A stretch of DNA of 64,000 nt, taken from positions 5,022,001 through 5,086,000 of the forward strand of contig NZ_JAUSZM010000003.1 in the NCBI RefSeq assembly GCF_030817655.1, written 5' to 3'. The stretch is from Streptomyces sp. V4I2. GTDB lineage: Bacteria > Actinomycetota > Actinomycetes > Streptomycetales > Streptomycetaceae. The stretch's first letter is position 1. Each line of letters opens with the position of its first letter. The notes beneath the pieces were generated by a model, which was given only the letters and a program-made list of their open reading frames with translations, ran no database searches and was not told the DNA's origin. Below are positions 49,001 through 56,238 of the stretch, piece by piece. Both the position numbers and the translations under genes were made by a program.

Positions 49001-49176
49001 GCGAGCTCCACGACGAGCCGGTCCCGATACCCGCCGAGAACCAGATCCTCCTCGGCGTTTGCGTCCTCGCGGAAGCGAGCGGGACTGGTGGCCCAGGCGT
49101 CGAGCACACCTCGCCTGAGACGGGCGGTCCCGAAGGGGTCGGCGCCCTCGGCCGCGGGCCGCACGAACTTACTCAC
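46042..49176 (-). CDS. Large sacsin-like / GHKL ATP-binding protein
   Basis: A 1044-residue protein with a sacsin-type N-terminal Hsp90-like ATPase: LVLGGYRDRLVVELAQNAADAA holds the Mg-binding Glu-Asn motif, followed by ALVAANTGAPLDAAGVESLATLRASAKRD and the GRFGVGFAAVLSVTDEP lid region (about 20-135). The rest is long, acidic and Leu/Ala-rich without a second recognised domain. GTG 49176 follows GAGGAGAG. Proteins of this architecture occur widely in actinobacteria, sometimes near secretion or conflict genes; the role is unproven. It is divergent from the toxin gene at 49503. Confidence 0.8.
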   Translation of the reverse strand: MSKFVRPAAEGADPFGTARLRRGVLDAWATSPARFREDANAEEDLVLGGYRDRLVVELAQNAADAAARAGVPGRLRLTLRGGALVAANTGAPLDAAGVESLATLRASAKRDTPSIGRFGVGFAAVLSVTDEPAVVGRHGGVRWSLVEARELAGDIARHSPGLGDEIRRRDGHVPLLRLPFAAEGTAPDPYDTAVILPLRDPAAADLAGRLLADVDDALLLALPGLEEVVIEVDGDDPRTLRRRTDGDFTVVEDSRDGTTRWRTAVAYGALTPDLLADRPVEERLRPHWSVTWAVPVDEDGTPARPRTTPFVHAPTPSDEPLGVPALLIASLPLDTTRRHAAPGPLTDFLVQRAADAYAGLLADWRPVTAGIIDLVPGPLGKGELDGALRQAILERLPRTSFLPPAVEPSKDPEASDDDELPESLRPRDAEIVEGAGSETVQVLAEVLPTLLPAGLERRVELRTLGVARVPLTDAVDRLAGLEKEPEWWRRLYDSLAGVDPDRLSGLPVPLADGRTTIGPRQVLLPTADATRIDPEVLARLGLKVAHPDAAHPLLEKLGALPATARAVLTTPQVRAAVAASMDDEGALDWEQDAPDAEELADTVLALVRDAGLEPGDEPWLGALALPDEDGELTPAGELVLPGSPFHQVMREDELASVDPELADRWGEQPLAACGVLANFALVRATDVVLDPDELEPRDSDFAEPDDVGLLDAVDVWCEDILDRFPDTPVPPVATELVAVRDLDLVDDDKWPQALALLAKPPLRDAITQQVRMLLPDGTHEAVRPYTAWWLRGHPVLDGRRPAGLLAAGGDPLLRGLYDEADATGFDDEQVLRALGVRTSVAALLDEPGGAAELLDRLADPDREVTGTQLHALYSALADLDPEQVTLPDELRAVVDGRVEVVDAAEAVVVDSPDLLPFTAGVPLLPVRPARAAELAELFQVRRLSESVTGGVDSEGTEHDVPEPVRLLLGARTPSTYVEHEELFVDGVEIDWRLTNDGTLHAATLEGVAAGLAWAAGQWPRRFEVAALMEDPSRTGELARDRWFD

Positions 49177-49502
49177 GTTGACTCTCCTCATCGGCGTGAC
49201 GATGAAGGTACCGCTCGGAGGACGGTGCCGCGCATCCTGCCCGGTCGCACCGGCACCGCCGACGGACCGGGCAGGTCCAAGGGCAACGGACCAGACCCGG
49301 CGACGGGCGGTTCCGTCCCGCTCCTCCCATCGCCGACCTGCGCGTTCACATCCTGCCGCAGGAAGCGACGGCCCGTCATCAACGCGGCCCGGCAATGGGA
49401 GGGTGCAAGAAGCGAACGGCCCCCGATCAGCACCCCGACCTTTGGCCAGAACCGCATTGCGGATGCAACGCGGCGATTGATACAGATGATCGGGTCGGTG
49501 AC
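49177..49502. other. Divergent gap between the sacsin-like and toxin genes
   Basis: No separate gene is seen in these 326 bases. The toxin frame is open back to 49395, but the added residues (CKKRTAPDQHPDLWPEPHCGC) do not resemble T7SS proteins, so I treat them as untranslated. TACAGA at about 49480 with the ATG some 20 bases on is a possible short-leader promoter for the toxin. GACCGGGCAGG/CCTGCCCGGTC (about 49236-49274) is an inverted repeat of 11 bases. Confidence 0.35.
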
Positions 49503-52169
49503 ATGTGGGAGCAGTGGGGGGCGTGGGGCGGCGTGCTCAAGCCGGGGGAGATACCGCAGTACACGGGCAACCTGGACCAGCTGGAGATCGACCACGCGGA
49601 CCTGAGGAAGGACGCGGGCAACGTCCGCAAGACGGGCGGGGACGTCCACTCCCAGTTCCAGGGCTTGTCGGCGTATTACACGGCTCCGGAGGCGGAGCAG
49701 CTCTTCGCGACGACGAAGCCGGTCAAGGACCGGGCGGACGCGTTCGCCGACGACCTCGAGACGGTGTCGGGCGCGCTGTCGTCGTACGCGACGGAGATCC
49801 GGCCTCTCGTCGACAAGCTGGAGCAACTGAAGGCCCGGGCCACGACGTTCGTCTCGTCGGTCAAGGACGACGACGAGTGGGAGTACGACGGGGACAAGGT
49901 CGAGGAGCACAACCAGCTCCGGGACGAGATCACCGCGACGGTGGCGGCGTTCTGGGCGGCGGAGCGGACCGCCCACAACAAGATCACCGCGTTGTGGGGC
50001 GGCACGCAGGTGGTCGCCGGTGACGGCTCGGAGCGCAAGGACCAGTACGGTTTCGCGGCCGAGGACATGAAGAACGCCAAGGTGCCGTGGGGTGACCCGG
50101 TGGAGGAGAAGCATCACTGGTACGAGGTCGGCCACTGGGTGAAGTCCTTCGTCTGGGACGGCCTGATCATCGACGGCGTCTGGGGCACCCTCAAGGGTCT
50201 GGGCACGCTGGTCGGCTTCGGCGGCTGGGACGCGATGGGCCAGGCCTGGAAGGGGTTGGCCCAGCTCGGTGCCGGCCTGGCCCTCACCATGAACCCGATC
50301 CTCGGCACCGCGTTCTGGCTGCTCCCCGAGGACAAACTCCCCCCTGCCATCCGCGATTCACGCACCGCGATGAAGGAGACCGGCAAAGCCCTGCTGGCGT
50401 GGGACGAGTGGGGCAAGAACCCCGCCCGCGCGGCCGGAGCGGTCACCTTCAACGTGGTGACGACCGTCTTCACGGGTGGCGCGGGCGCCGGTGTGTCGGG
50501 CGCGGGCAAGGCGGGCGCGGCGGCGAAGGTGCTGTCGGCGGCGGGCAAGGCGGGCCACTTCATCGACCCGATGACCTACATCGCCAAGGGCGCGGGCGCG
50601 GGACTGTCGAAGATCGGCGACATCAGCGCAGCCCTGAAGGGCGTCGGCAACATCGACGTACCCGCCCTCCCTGAGAACGCGTTCACTCTCCCCGAGGGCG
50701 CGGTCAAGCTCCCCGACGGCACGGTGAACCTGCCCGAGGGCGCCGCCATCCCGGAGGGCGCGACCCGGCTCCCCGACGGCAACATCAAACTCCCGCACGA
50801 CACCATGGCCCTCCCCCCGGGCACGACAAAACTCCCCAGCGTGGAGGGCTCCCCGGCCCACTACATGGACGGCGACGGCAACCTCCTCGACCAGCACGGC
50901 AACGTGATCGACAACGTCGACAGCGCGCCGACCGACGTCGTCGACAGGCCCGCCTCCGGCACCCCGGCTGAAGGTGCGGACGTGCCCCGCGTGGACTCCC
51001 CGGTGAAGGAACCCGCCCCGGTCGGCGCGGCCACCCACACCGCCGACCAAGCCGGCCAGCCGGTGCGGCTGGGTGGCAGCGTGGGCAACAACCTCGGCGA
51101 CATCGGCCGCGTGCCCGACAACGCGGCGGTGCGCGCAGGTGGAGACAGCGTCCCGGCAGTGCACGCCGGAGGCGACGGAGTGCCCGGCGGACACGCGGGC
51201 GACCTGCCGGGCGGAAGCGCAGCCGGCCACCTCCCCGGGGGCACGGCGGACCATCTCCCGGGCGGCCGAGCTGACGAGCTCAGCAGAGGGCCCTCTGCGA
51301 GCCACGAACCGCCGAGCGGACCGCGAGACCCATCGCCGTCACACGCTGACGACGGCACAACGCCGAACAGTCACGCTGACGACGGTGTCCACCACGGTGG
51401 CAGCCACGAATCGGCCGGCGGTTCCGCCGACGAGGGAGCGCCCCAAGGCAGCCACACGGACGACGGAGCGCACAACGAAATCGGACACGACGCACCTTCC
51501 TCGCATGACTTGGAGGGCCCCTCGAATCTCGATGACCTACGGCTCGACGACAACCCCCTGCCACCCCCTGGGCCTGGTGAAAAGATCCTTGGTGATTTGC
51601 CGGAGAACCGAGTGCGGCGCACAGAAGACGGGCTCATTTCCCACGTTGACGGGCGACCAGTTACCGAATTCCTGGACCAACTTTCTCATCACCGCGCTTT
51701 GACGTATCTGGAGGCGAAGGAAGCTGGTACCTTCCCTCGCGCCCAGGTGGGAGCGTGTGCTGGATCGGTAGTCGACCTGCGCACCGGTCGAGTGGTCGAG
51801 GGAATCAACGGACCCAAGGATGCGGCTGGGCTGATCCCGATGGAGCGTCTGCACCCGACGCTGTTGGAACGCTACGAGCAGATCGCAGACGCGCCACCGC
51901 ACCGCGCGCCGATCCTTGCTCACGCCGAGATCAAGGCAACGAACGAGCTCCTGTGGGCACGCCGGGAACTCGGGCTCCCGGACGACGCTGCCGCCTTGCG
52001 CGAGATGCAAGCGTCAGTGCAATTTCCATTCCTGCCTCACCTGGAGACAGGAGTGCGCCCTCGGCCCGCGCCCTTCTGCGGCAACTGCAATCATATGCTG
52101 GACGGTATGCCCAGTAGCCATGGGCGATACCTGAAGGACCCACCCGTAGCGGAGAACTGGATTCCCTGA
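49503..52169 (+). CDS. T7SS-type polymorphic toxin with YwqJ-like deaminase domain
   Basis: An 888-residue modular toxin. The N-terminal 180 residues are helical and WXG/LXG-like; 240-400 contain hydrophobic Gly/Ala segments. Then follows a run of LPxG-type repeats (LPEGAVKLPDGTVNLPEG...) at about 450-500, and a Gly/His/Asp-rich linker to about 690. The C-terminus carries a deaminase fold: ACAGSVVDLRTGRVVEGINGP, H807-A-E809 in LAHAEIKATNELL, and C859-x-x-C862 in PFCGNCNHML, the zinc/catalytic set of the YwqJ group. The last 600 bases have visibly lower GC than the rest. The YwqK-like gene follows by TGATG overlap. Confidence 0.82.
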   Translation: MWEQWGAWGGVLKPGEIPQYTGNLDQLEIDHADLRKDAGNVRKTGGDVHSQFQGLSAYYTAPEAEQLFATTKPVKDRADAFADDLETVSGALSSYATEIRPLVDKLEQLKARATTFVSSVKDDDEWEYDGDKVEEHNQLRDEITATVAAFWAAERTAHNKITALWGGTQVVAGDGSERKDQYGFAAEDMKNAKVPWGDPVEEKHHWYEVGHWVKSFVWDGLIIDGVWGTLKGLGTLVGFGGWDAMGQAWKGLAQLGAGLALTMNPILGTAFWLLPEDKLPPAIRDSRTAMKETGKALLAWDEWGKNPARAAGAVTFNVVTTVFTGGAGAGVSGAGKAGAAAKVLSAAGKAGHFIDPMTYIAKGAGAGLSKIGDISAALKGVGNIDVPALPENAFTLPEGAVKLPDGTVNLPEGAAIPEGATRLPDGNIKLPHDTMALPPGTTKLPSVEGSPAHYMDGDGNLLDQHGNVIDNVDSAPTDVVDRPASGTPAEGADVPRVDSPVKEPAPVGAATHTADQAGQPVRLGGSVGNNLGDIGRVPDNAAVRAGGDSVPAVHAGGDGVPGGHAGDLPGGSAAGHLPGGTADHLPGGRADELSRGPSASHEPPSGPRDPSPSHADDGTTPNSHADDGVHHGGSHESAGGSADEGAPQGSHTDDGAHNEIGHDAPSSHDLEGPSNLDDLRLDDNPLPPPGPGEKILGDLPENRVRRTEDGLISHVDGRPVTEFLDQLSHHRALTYLEAKEAGTFPRAQVGACAGSVVDLRTGRVVEGINGPKDAAGLIPMERLHPTLLERYEQIADAPPHRAPILAHAEIKATNELLWARRELGLPDDAAALREMQASVQFPFLPHLETGVRPRPAPFCGNCNHMLDGMPSSHGRYLKDPPVAENWIP

Positions 52170-52534
52170 TGAATCAACGAATTGACATCGATGACCCAGG
52201 CGTCACGATGGACGACGGAGAGCGTCTCTATTATCAGGGAATCCCTTTCACTGGAGAAGCCGTCGAATACCAGCGTGGCGCTCTCGTCAGCCTCATCACA
52301 TACAAGGAGGGTGTTGAAGACGGCCCCGTCCGCGAGTGGTACACGGATGGCACTCTCAGGTCGGAGGGGGTCATGCGTGACGGGTTTCCTGCTGGCGAGT
52401 TCCAACGATGGCATCCGAACGGCAGACTCGCGGCACGAACCATCATGAGCGACAACGGACTGCGGCAGCTGGCGCAGTTCGAGTGGGACGAGGAGGGCAG
52501 CCTGACGAAGGAGTGGCACACGGAGCGCGGCTGA
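52169..52534 (+). CDS. YwqK/MORN-repeat-like immunity protein
   Basis: A 121-residue protein of MORN-type repeats: YYQGIPFTGEAVEYQRG, ITYKEGVEDGPVREWYTDG, EGVMRDGFPAGEFQRWHPNG, and QFEWDEEGSLTKEW. The YwqK family pairs with the YwqJ deaminase toxin in Bacillus; here the start codon shares a base with the toxin stop (TGATG), so the two are made together. GC content is low like the toxin tail. Inferred role: binds and neutralises the deaminase in the producer. Confidence 0.8.
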   Translation: MNQRIDIDDPGVTMDDGERLYYQGIPFTGEAVEYQRGALVSLITYKEGVEDGPVREWYTDGTLRSEGVMRDGFPAGEFQRWHPNGRLAARTIMSDNGLRQLAQFEWDEEGSLTKEWHTERG

Positions 52535-52559
52535 TGGCCGGAACTGGTCGAGGCGGCCG

Positions 52560-52652
52560 GTGGTCGACCCGTTCCACCGGTTCGGCAAAGCCGACGGCTA
52601 CCTTCCCGAGCACATACTCAAGGGCACCTGGGTGGGCGAGTTCCCCACGTAA
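52560..52652 (+). pseudogene. Orphan coding scrap after the immunity gene
   Basis: The frame from GTG 52560 encodes VVDPFHRFGKADGYLP..LKGTWVGEFPT and stops at 52652. It looks like real protein, with balanced composition and no Arg/Pro shadow bias, but it is only 30 residues long and has no clear start. It may be the end of a displaced toxin cassette or of another immunity gene. Not identified. Confidence 0.4.
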
Positions 52653-52664
52653 AGCGCACCAGCG

Positions 52665-52874
52665 TCAGCCTTCGGACGCATACGTCACGAAGTCGGCCCA
52701 CGCCGCCCAAGAGACGGTGAGCCGGGGACCCTCGACGTTCTTGGAGTCGCGGACGTGGATGGTGCCGGGGGTGGGGGAGATCTCGACGCAGGAGTCGCCC
52801 TCGCTGCCACTGCTGTAGCTGCTCTTGAACCACGCCAGCTCGGAGGCGTCCCCGACCGAGGTCTTGCGGATCAT
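52665..52874 (-). CDS. DUF397 protein
   Basis: A 69-residue DUF397 protein: WFKSSYSSGSEGDSCVEIS, HVRDSKNVEGPRLTVSWAAWADFVTYA is the complete family pattern. DUF397 proteins act with the adjacent XRE/DUF5753 regulator in Streptomyces developmental systems of the WhiJ/BldB/AbaA kind, probably by binding it. The ATG overlaps the regulator stop by four bases. It is convergent with the toxin-immunity locus. Confidence 0.92.
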   Translation of the reverse strand: MIRKTSVGDASELAWFKSSYSSGSEGDSCVEISPTPGTIHVRDSKNVEGPRLTVSWAAWADFVTYASEG

Positions 52875-53749
52875 GTTTCCCCCAGCAGTTGCTCGATGAA
52901 GGCGGTGGACTCACGCGGTGTGAGAGCCTGCGCCCGGATGATGCCGTACCGCAGTTCAAGGATACGGAGCTGCCTGGGATCGGAGACCGGCCGGCCGTGG
53001 GCAACCACGGGTGAACGCCCCATCGCTGATCCGTCTTGGAACTTCAGTACCTCAATCCCACCGTCTACCCCAGCGTGCTCCTCGCGATCCATCGGCATCA
53101 CCTGAAGCTCCACGTTCCGCAACTGTCCTGCCACCAGCAGATGTTCGAGCTGGCAGCGCAACACCGTCCGCCCGCCGAGCGGGCGGCGGAGCGTCCACTC
53201 CTCCAGGACGAAGCTGAGTTCAGGCGCGGGGTCCTGCTCGAAGACGGCCTTACGGGCCACTCGTGCGGCGATGAACCGCTCCACCTCGTCCTCGGTGTAC
53301 GCGGGGCGCCGCATGAGCAGTAGCCCGCGTGCGTACTCCGGCGTCTGCAGCAGCCCGTGGACGTTCAGCGGATCGTAGAGCTGAAGCTCGACCGCCTTCG
53401 CCTCCATCTGCGCCAGATCCCGCACCTTTTTCGGGTACCGGACCTTCTTCACGTCCTCCTTCATCGCCGCGAGCAAGCCGCCCGCCTTCAGCACTTCGTC
53501 GGCCTTGTCCAGAAACTCGGGCCGGGGGATCCGTTTCCCGGCCTCGATCTTGTAGACCATGTCCTCGCCGTACCCGACCGCCTCCCCGAAGTCGGCGGCC
53601 CGCATCCCCACCACCTCCCGCCGCAGCCTCAACTGCCGCCCCACGGTGGCGATCACCGCCACGCCCCAGTCGTCGTCCGGATCCACCTCCCAACCCGGCT
53701 CGTCCGCCTCGCCCTTGAGCCGCGCCGCGTGACCGTCCACCTGCGTCAT
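52871..53749 (-). CDS. XRE-family regulator with DUF5753 (WhiJ-like)
   Basis: A 292-residue regulator: helix-turn-helix at about 35-90 (VGRQLRLRREVVGMRAADFGEAVGYGEDMVYKIEAGKRIPRPEFLDKAD), then the DUF5753/Scr1-type domain (PLNVHGLLQTPEYARGLL, RQ-like ARVARKAVFEQDPAPELSFVLEEWTLRRP, ELQVMPMDREEHAGVDG). These proteins repress developmental or antibiotic genes until relieved by a DUF397 partner. GGAGGGG precedes the ATG. With the DUF397 gene and the divergent ATPase gene it forms the classic three-part locus. Confidence 0.92.
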   Translation of the reverse strand: MTQVDGHAARLKGEADEPGWEVDPDDDWGVAVIATVGRQLRLRREVVGMRAADFGEAVGYGEDMVYKIEAGKRIPRPEFLDKADEVLKAGGLLAAMKEDVKKVRYPKKVRDLAQMEAKAVELQLYDPLNVHGLLQTPEYARGLLLMRRPAYTEDEVERFIAARVARKAVFEQDPAPELSFVLEEWTLRRPLGGRTVLRCQLEHLLVAGQLRNVELQVMPMDREEHAGVDGGIEVLKFQDGSAMGRSPVVAHGRPVSDPRQLRILELRYGIIRAQALTPRESTAFIEQLLGET

Positions 53750-53904
53750 CCCGCACCCCTCCGTCGTACGACCGTGCCGCGACGCCCCCTACCCGCACGA
53801 ACCGTCCCGACAGCCCGGACACCACCGGACAACGCCTGGACAGTCACCGTACGCAACGGAGCCGTCACTGTTCACGGTAGCTACGGGCGGCCACTCTGAG
53901 TGAC

Positions 53905-54390
53905 GTGATCCAAGAAACCGCCGCCCCCGCCGCCCAAAGCAACCACCCCGTCCGCAACTTCAGCGTCCAGCTGTCCCCCACGCCCCGCGGAGCCCGCCTC
54001 GCCCGTCTCCTCGCGACCGAGCAACTCCGCGCCTGGGAAATCCCCTTGGACCCGGCACGGCACCTCGTCGCCGAACTCGCCGCCAACGCCGCCACCCACA
54101 GCCGCGTCCCCGGCCGGGACTTCCGGGTCACGCTCTACGTCGTCGCCGACACCCTGCGCATCGAGGTCACCGACACCTGCGGCGACCGACTCCCGCAGCC
54201 CCAAGTCCCCACCCCGGACGCCGAGTCCGGCCGCGGCCTCCTCCTCGTCGAGGCGCTCGCCGACCGCTGGGGCACCGCCCAGGGCCCGCACCCGCGCAAG
54301 ACGGTCTGGGCGGAGCTGCGCCTCCCACCGGAGCACCGAAACGCGTGCTCCGGTGACAGGGGCGCCTTCCCCAAAGAACCACGACGGTGA
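53905..54390 (+). CDS. Anti-sigma-factor-like ATP-binding protein (RsbW/HATPase)
   Basis: A 161-residue GHKL ATPase without a kinase domain: the N box ARHLVAELAANAATHS (about 52-67), the DTCGDRLPQP G1 segment, and SGRGLLLVEALADRWGTAQG (G2). Such proteins bind sigma factors or anti-anti-sigma factors; in WhiJ/AbaA-type loci they are encoded beside the XRE gene. GTG 53905 is in good register but lacks a strong Shine-Dalgarno. The 155-base divergent region contains TGTCCGG-type repeats (about 53810-53835) that may be the XRE binding site. Confidence 0.88.
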   Translation: MIQETAAPAAQSNHPVRNFSVQLSPTPRGARLARLLATEQLRAWEIPLDPARHLVAELAANAATHSRVPGRDFRVTLYVVADTLRIEVTDTCGDRLPQPQVPTPDAESGRGLLLVEALADRWGTAQGPHPRKTVWAELRLPPEHRNACSGDRGAFPKEPRR

Positions 54391-54600
54391 AAGGACCCCA
54401 CCAAGCCCCACCCCACCCCACCCTCCCGCCGCGCCGTACGCCGCCTCACCCACGCGAGTGAACATCACCAACTCGGCTGGATTTCCGGCCGGTTACCGGC
54501 CTTACGCTCAACGCAACACAACCGCAGACATGCGACGGCCCCCGCCGGGACGGCAATCCCAGTGCGAGGGCCTGACCACCGAGGAAGAGGCAACTTCCTG

Positions 54601-55473
54601 ATGGATACGCACGACATTAGCGTGCCCCCGCACGCCCAGTCCCGCCCCGCGGGCAAAAACCACCCCCGCCGGCACGCCCACCCCGGCGGCGGCCTGGACC
54701 ACGACCACACCCGCCACACCACCCGCTTCACGGTGATCGGCAACCACCTCGTCCAGCACCCCGAGTTGTCGCTCCTCGCGATCGGGCTGGCCTGCTACAT
54801 CCAGTCGCTGCCCAAGGGCGCCCGCGTCGACATCAAGACCCTCGCCGCCCGCTTCCCCGAGGGCGCGACCCGTATCGCCGCAGCCCTGCGCGAACTCGAA
54901 GCCCACGGCTACCTGCGCCGCACCCGCGAACGCATCCCCGGCGGCCGCATCATCACCCGCACGATCTCCTGCAACCAGCCCGGACGCCACCGCGACGCCG
55001 CCGAGCACGAGCCCGCCGTACGCCCCTCACACCCAACCCCCATGAAACGGACACCCCGCAAGCCCCTCCCCGCCGTCCCGCACCCCGCGCACCCCGCCCC
55101 CGCCCTCCTCCAGACCGCCACCGACCTCCTCACCGACCTCCGCCTCCACGACCCCCGCCTCCTCCTCTCCACCTGCGACACCGCCCACCTCGCCCCCGGC
55201 GTCGCCGCCTGGCTGGAACGCGACGTCAGCCCCACCGCCGTACGCCACGCCCTGACCGCAGACCTCCCACCCGAGGGCCCACGCCGCCCCGCAGCCCTCC
55301 TCGCCCACCGCCTCACCGCCCAGCTACCGCCCCCGCCCCCGTTCCACGCACCCACCCCACCACCGGCCGTCCGGCACCCGCTCCAGAACTGCGACGGCTG
55401 CGACCACGCCTTCCGGGCACCCGAACCCGGCCGCTGCCGCGCCTGCCGGGCCCTGTCACCCGCGCCCGTCTGA
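54601..55473 (+). CDS. Winged-helix protein with C-terminal zinc ribbon
   Basis: A 290-residue protein. A His/Pro-rich N-terminus leads to a winged helix at about 50-125 (LSLLAIGLACYIQSLPKGARVDIKTLAARFP, ATRIAAALRELEAHGYLRRTRERIPGGRIIT), of the replication-initiator/GntR-like kind seen in Streptomyces mobile-element-associated proteins. A helical middle (about 165-245), Pro-rich linker and CDGC..CRAC zinc ribbon (about 267-283) follow. GAGGAAGAGG lies upstream of ATG 54601. It could bind DNA; no target is evident. Confidence 0.75.
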   Translation: MDTHDISVPPHAQSRPAGKNHPRRHAHPGGGLDHDHTRHTTRFTVIGNHLVQHPELSLLAIGLACYIQSLPKGARVDIKTLAARFPEGATRIAAALRELEAHGYLRRTRERIPGGRIITRTISCNQPGRHRDAAEHEPAVRPSHPTPMKRTPRKPLPAVPHPAHPAPALLQTATDLLTDLRLHDPRLLLSTCDTAHLAPGVAAWLERDVSPTAVRHALTADLPPEGPRRPAALLAHRLTAQLPPPPPFHAPTPPPAVRHPLQNCDGCDHAFRAPEPGRCRACRALSPAPV

Positions 55474-55853
55474 GGACCCACTGGATACTGAAGGCCCTGT
55501 CCACCGCTCTGCAGGACGTGCCCGAAGCCGTCGCCGACCCCATCATCGAATTCACCGCCCAAGGCCTCGGCGTCAATCGCCGGGCCGGAGAACTCTGGAG
55601 GAACCTGGTGGCCGTGGACCTTTCCTTCTACAAGTCGTACATCTCGGAAGAGATCCGGGACGAAGGCCGGGCCCAGAGGGGCGCAGAGGACATCCTGCTC
55701 GTCCTGGAGACGCGCGGCATCGACGTCCCCGACGAGGTCCGCGAACGCATCACCGCCTGCGACGACCCCGACCTCCTGCGCCGCTGGCTCGCCCGCGCCG
55801 TCACCGCGCCGTCCGCCGCAGAGATCCTCGTGGAAAGGGAAGAAGACATCTGA
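55474..55853 (+). pseudogene. 5'-truncated Rpn/PD-(D/E)XK-type gene remnant
   Basis: The frame is open from before 55474 and reads ALSTALQDVPEAVADPIIEFTAQGLG, ELWRNLVAVDLSFYKSYISEEIRDEGRA, VLETRGIDVPDEVRERITACDDPDLLRRWLARAVTAPSAAEIL. This is the C-terminal third of the approximately 300-residue Rpn-like proteins common in Streptomyces; the nuclease domain that should precede it is absent, replaced by the zinc-ribbon gene. GTG 55518 could give a 111-residue product, but it would lack the catalytic part. Confidence 0.65.
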
Positions 55854-56167
55854 TCCCCCGTCCTCAGCTGACTCCGGACGCTCTGCGCGCGGCGCTCTCC
55901 GTCGTCGATCCCGGCCGTCTGGAGGAGATGCAGGCGTCGAAGGACGCGGCCTTCTCGCAGGCGGTCGAGTGGCAGTGCCTCAGCCCGCTGCAGAGCTGGG
56001 TCCTGATCTGGGCCAGGGACATCGAGATCGCTCGCCGCCCCGACCTTTCCTCTCGCTTTGCCCGCGCGCAGAGCGAGCTGGAACACGAAGAACCCGCCTC
56101 CGCCGAAGCAGCCCTGCGGGAGCTGAGCGCCGTACTGGACGAAGCCATGGCGGCAGTGAGCGGTTGA
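55850..56167 (+). CDS. Small helical protein, probable CTG start
   Basis: The protein reads IPRPQLTPDALRAALSVVDPGRLEEMQASKDAAFSQ... and ends in a Glu/Ala helix ELSAVLDEAMAAVSG. The conventional start is ATG 55928 (79 residues), but coding character extends 26 codons further up to CTG 55850, which overlaps the Rpn-like stop as CTGA and has GGAAAGG upstream. With CTG it is 105 residues, all helical, with no known domain. The coupling suggests it was cotranslated with the Rpn-like protein. Confidence 0.55.
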   Translation: MIPRPQLTPDALRAALSVVDPGRLEEMQASKDAAFSQAVEWQCLSPLQSWVLIWARDIEIARRPDLSSRFARAQSELEHEEPASAEAALRELSAVLDEAMAAVSG

Positions 56168-56238
56168 GTTGGAAATGGCAGCAGGGGGAGCAGGAAGCAG
56201 GAGGGCGGGGAAGCATCCCCACCCCCGCACCCGGCGAC

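Noticed and set aside
49395..49502. Earlier ATG for the polymorphic toxin
   Set aside because: The added residues are Cys/His/Pro-rich, without T7SS character; homologous N-termini begin near MWEQWGAWGG.
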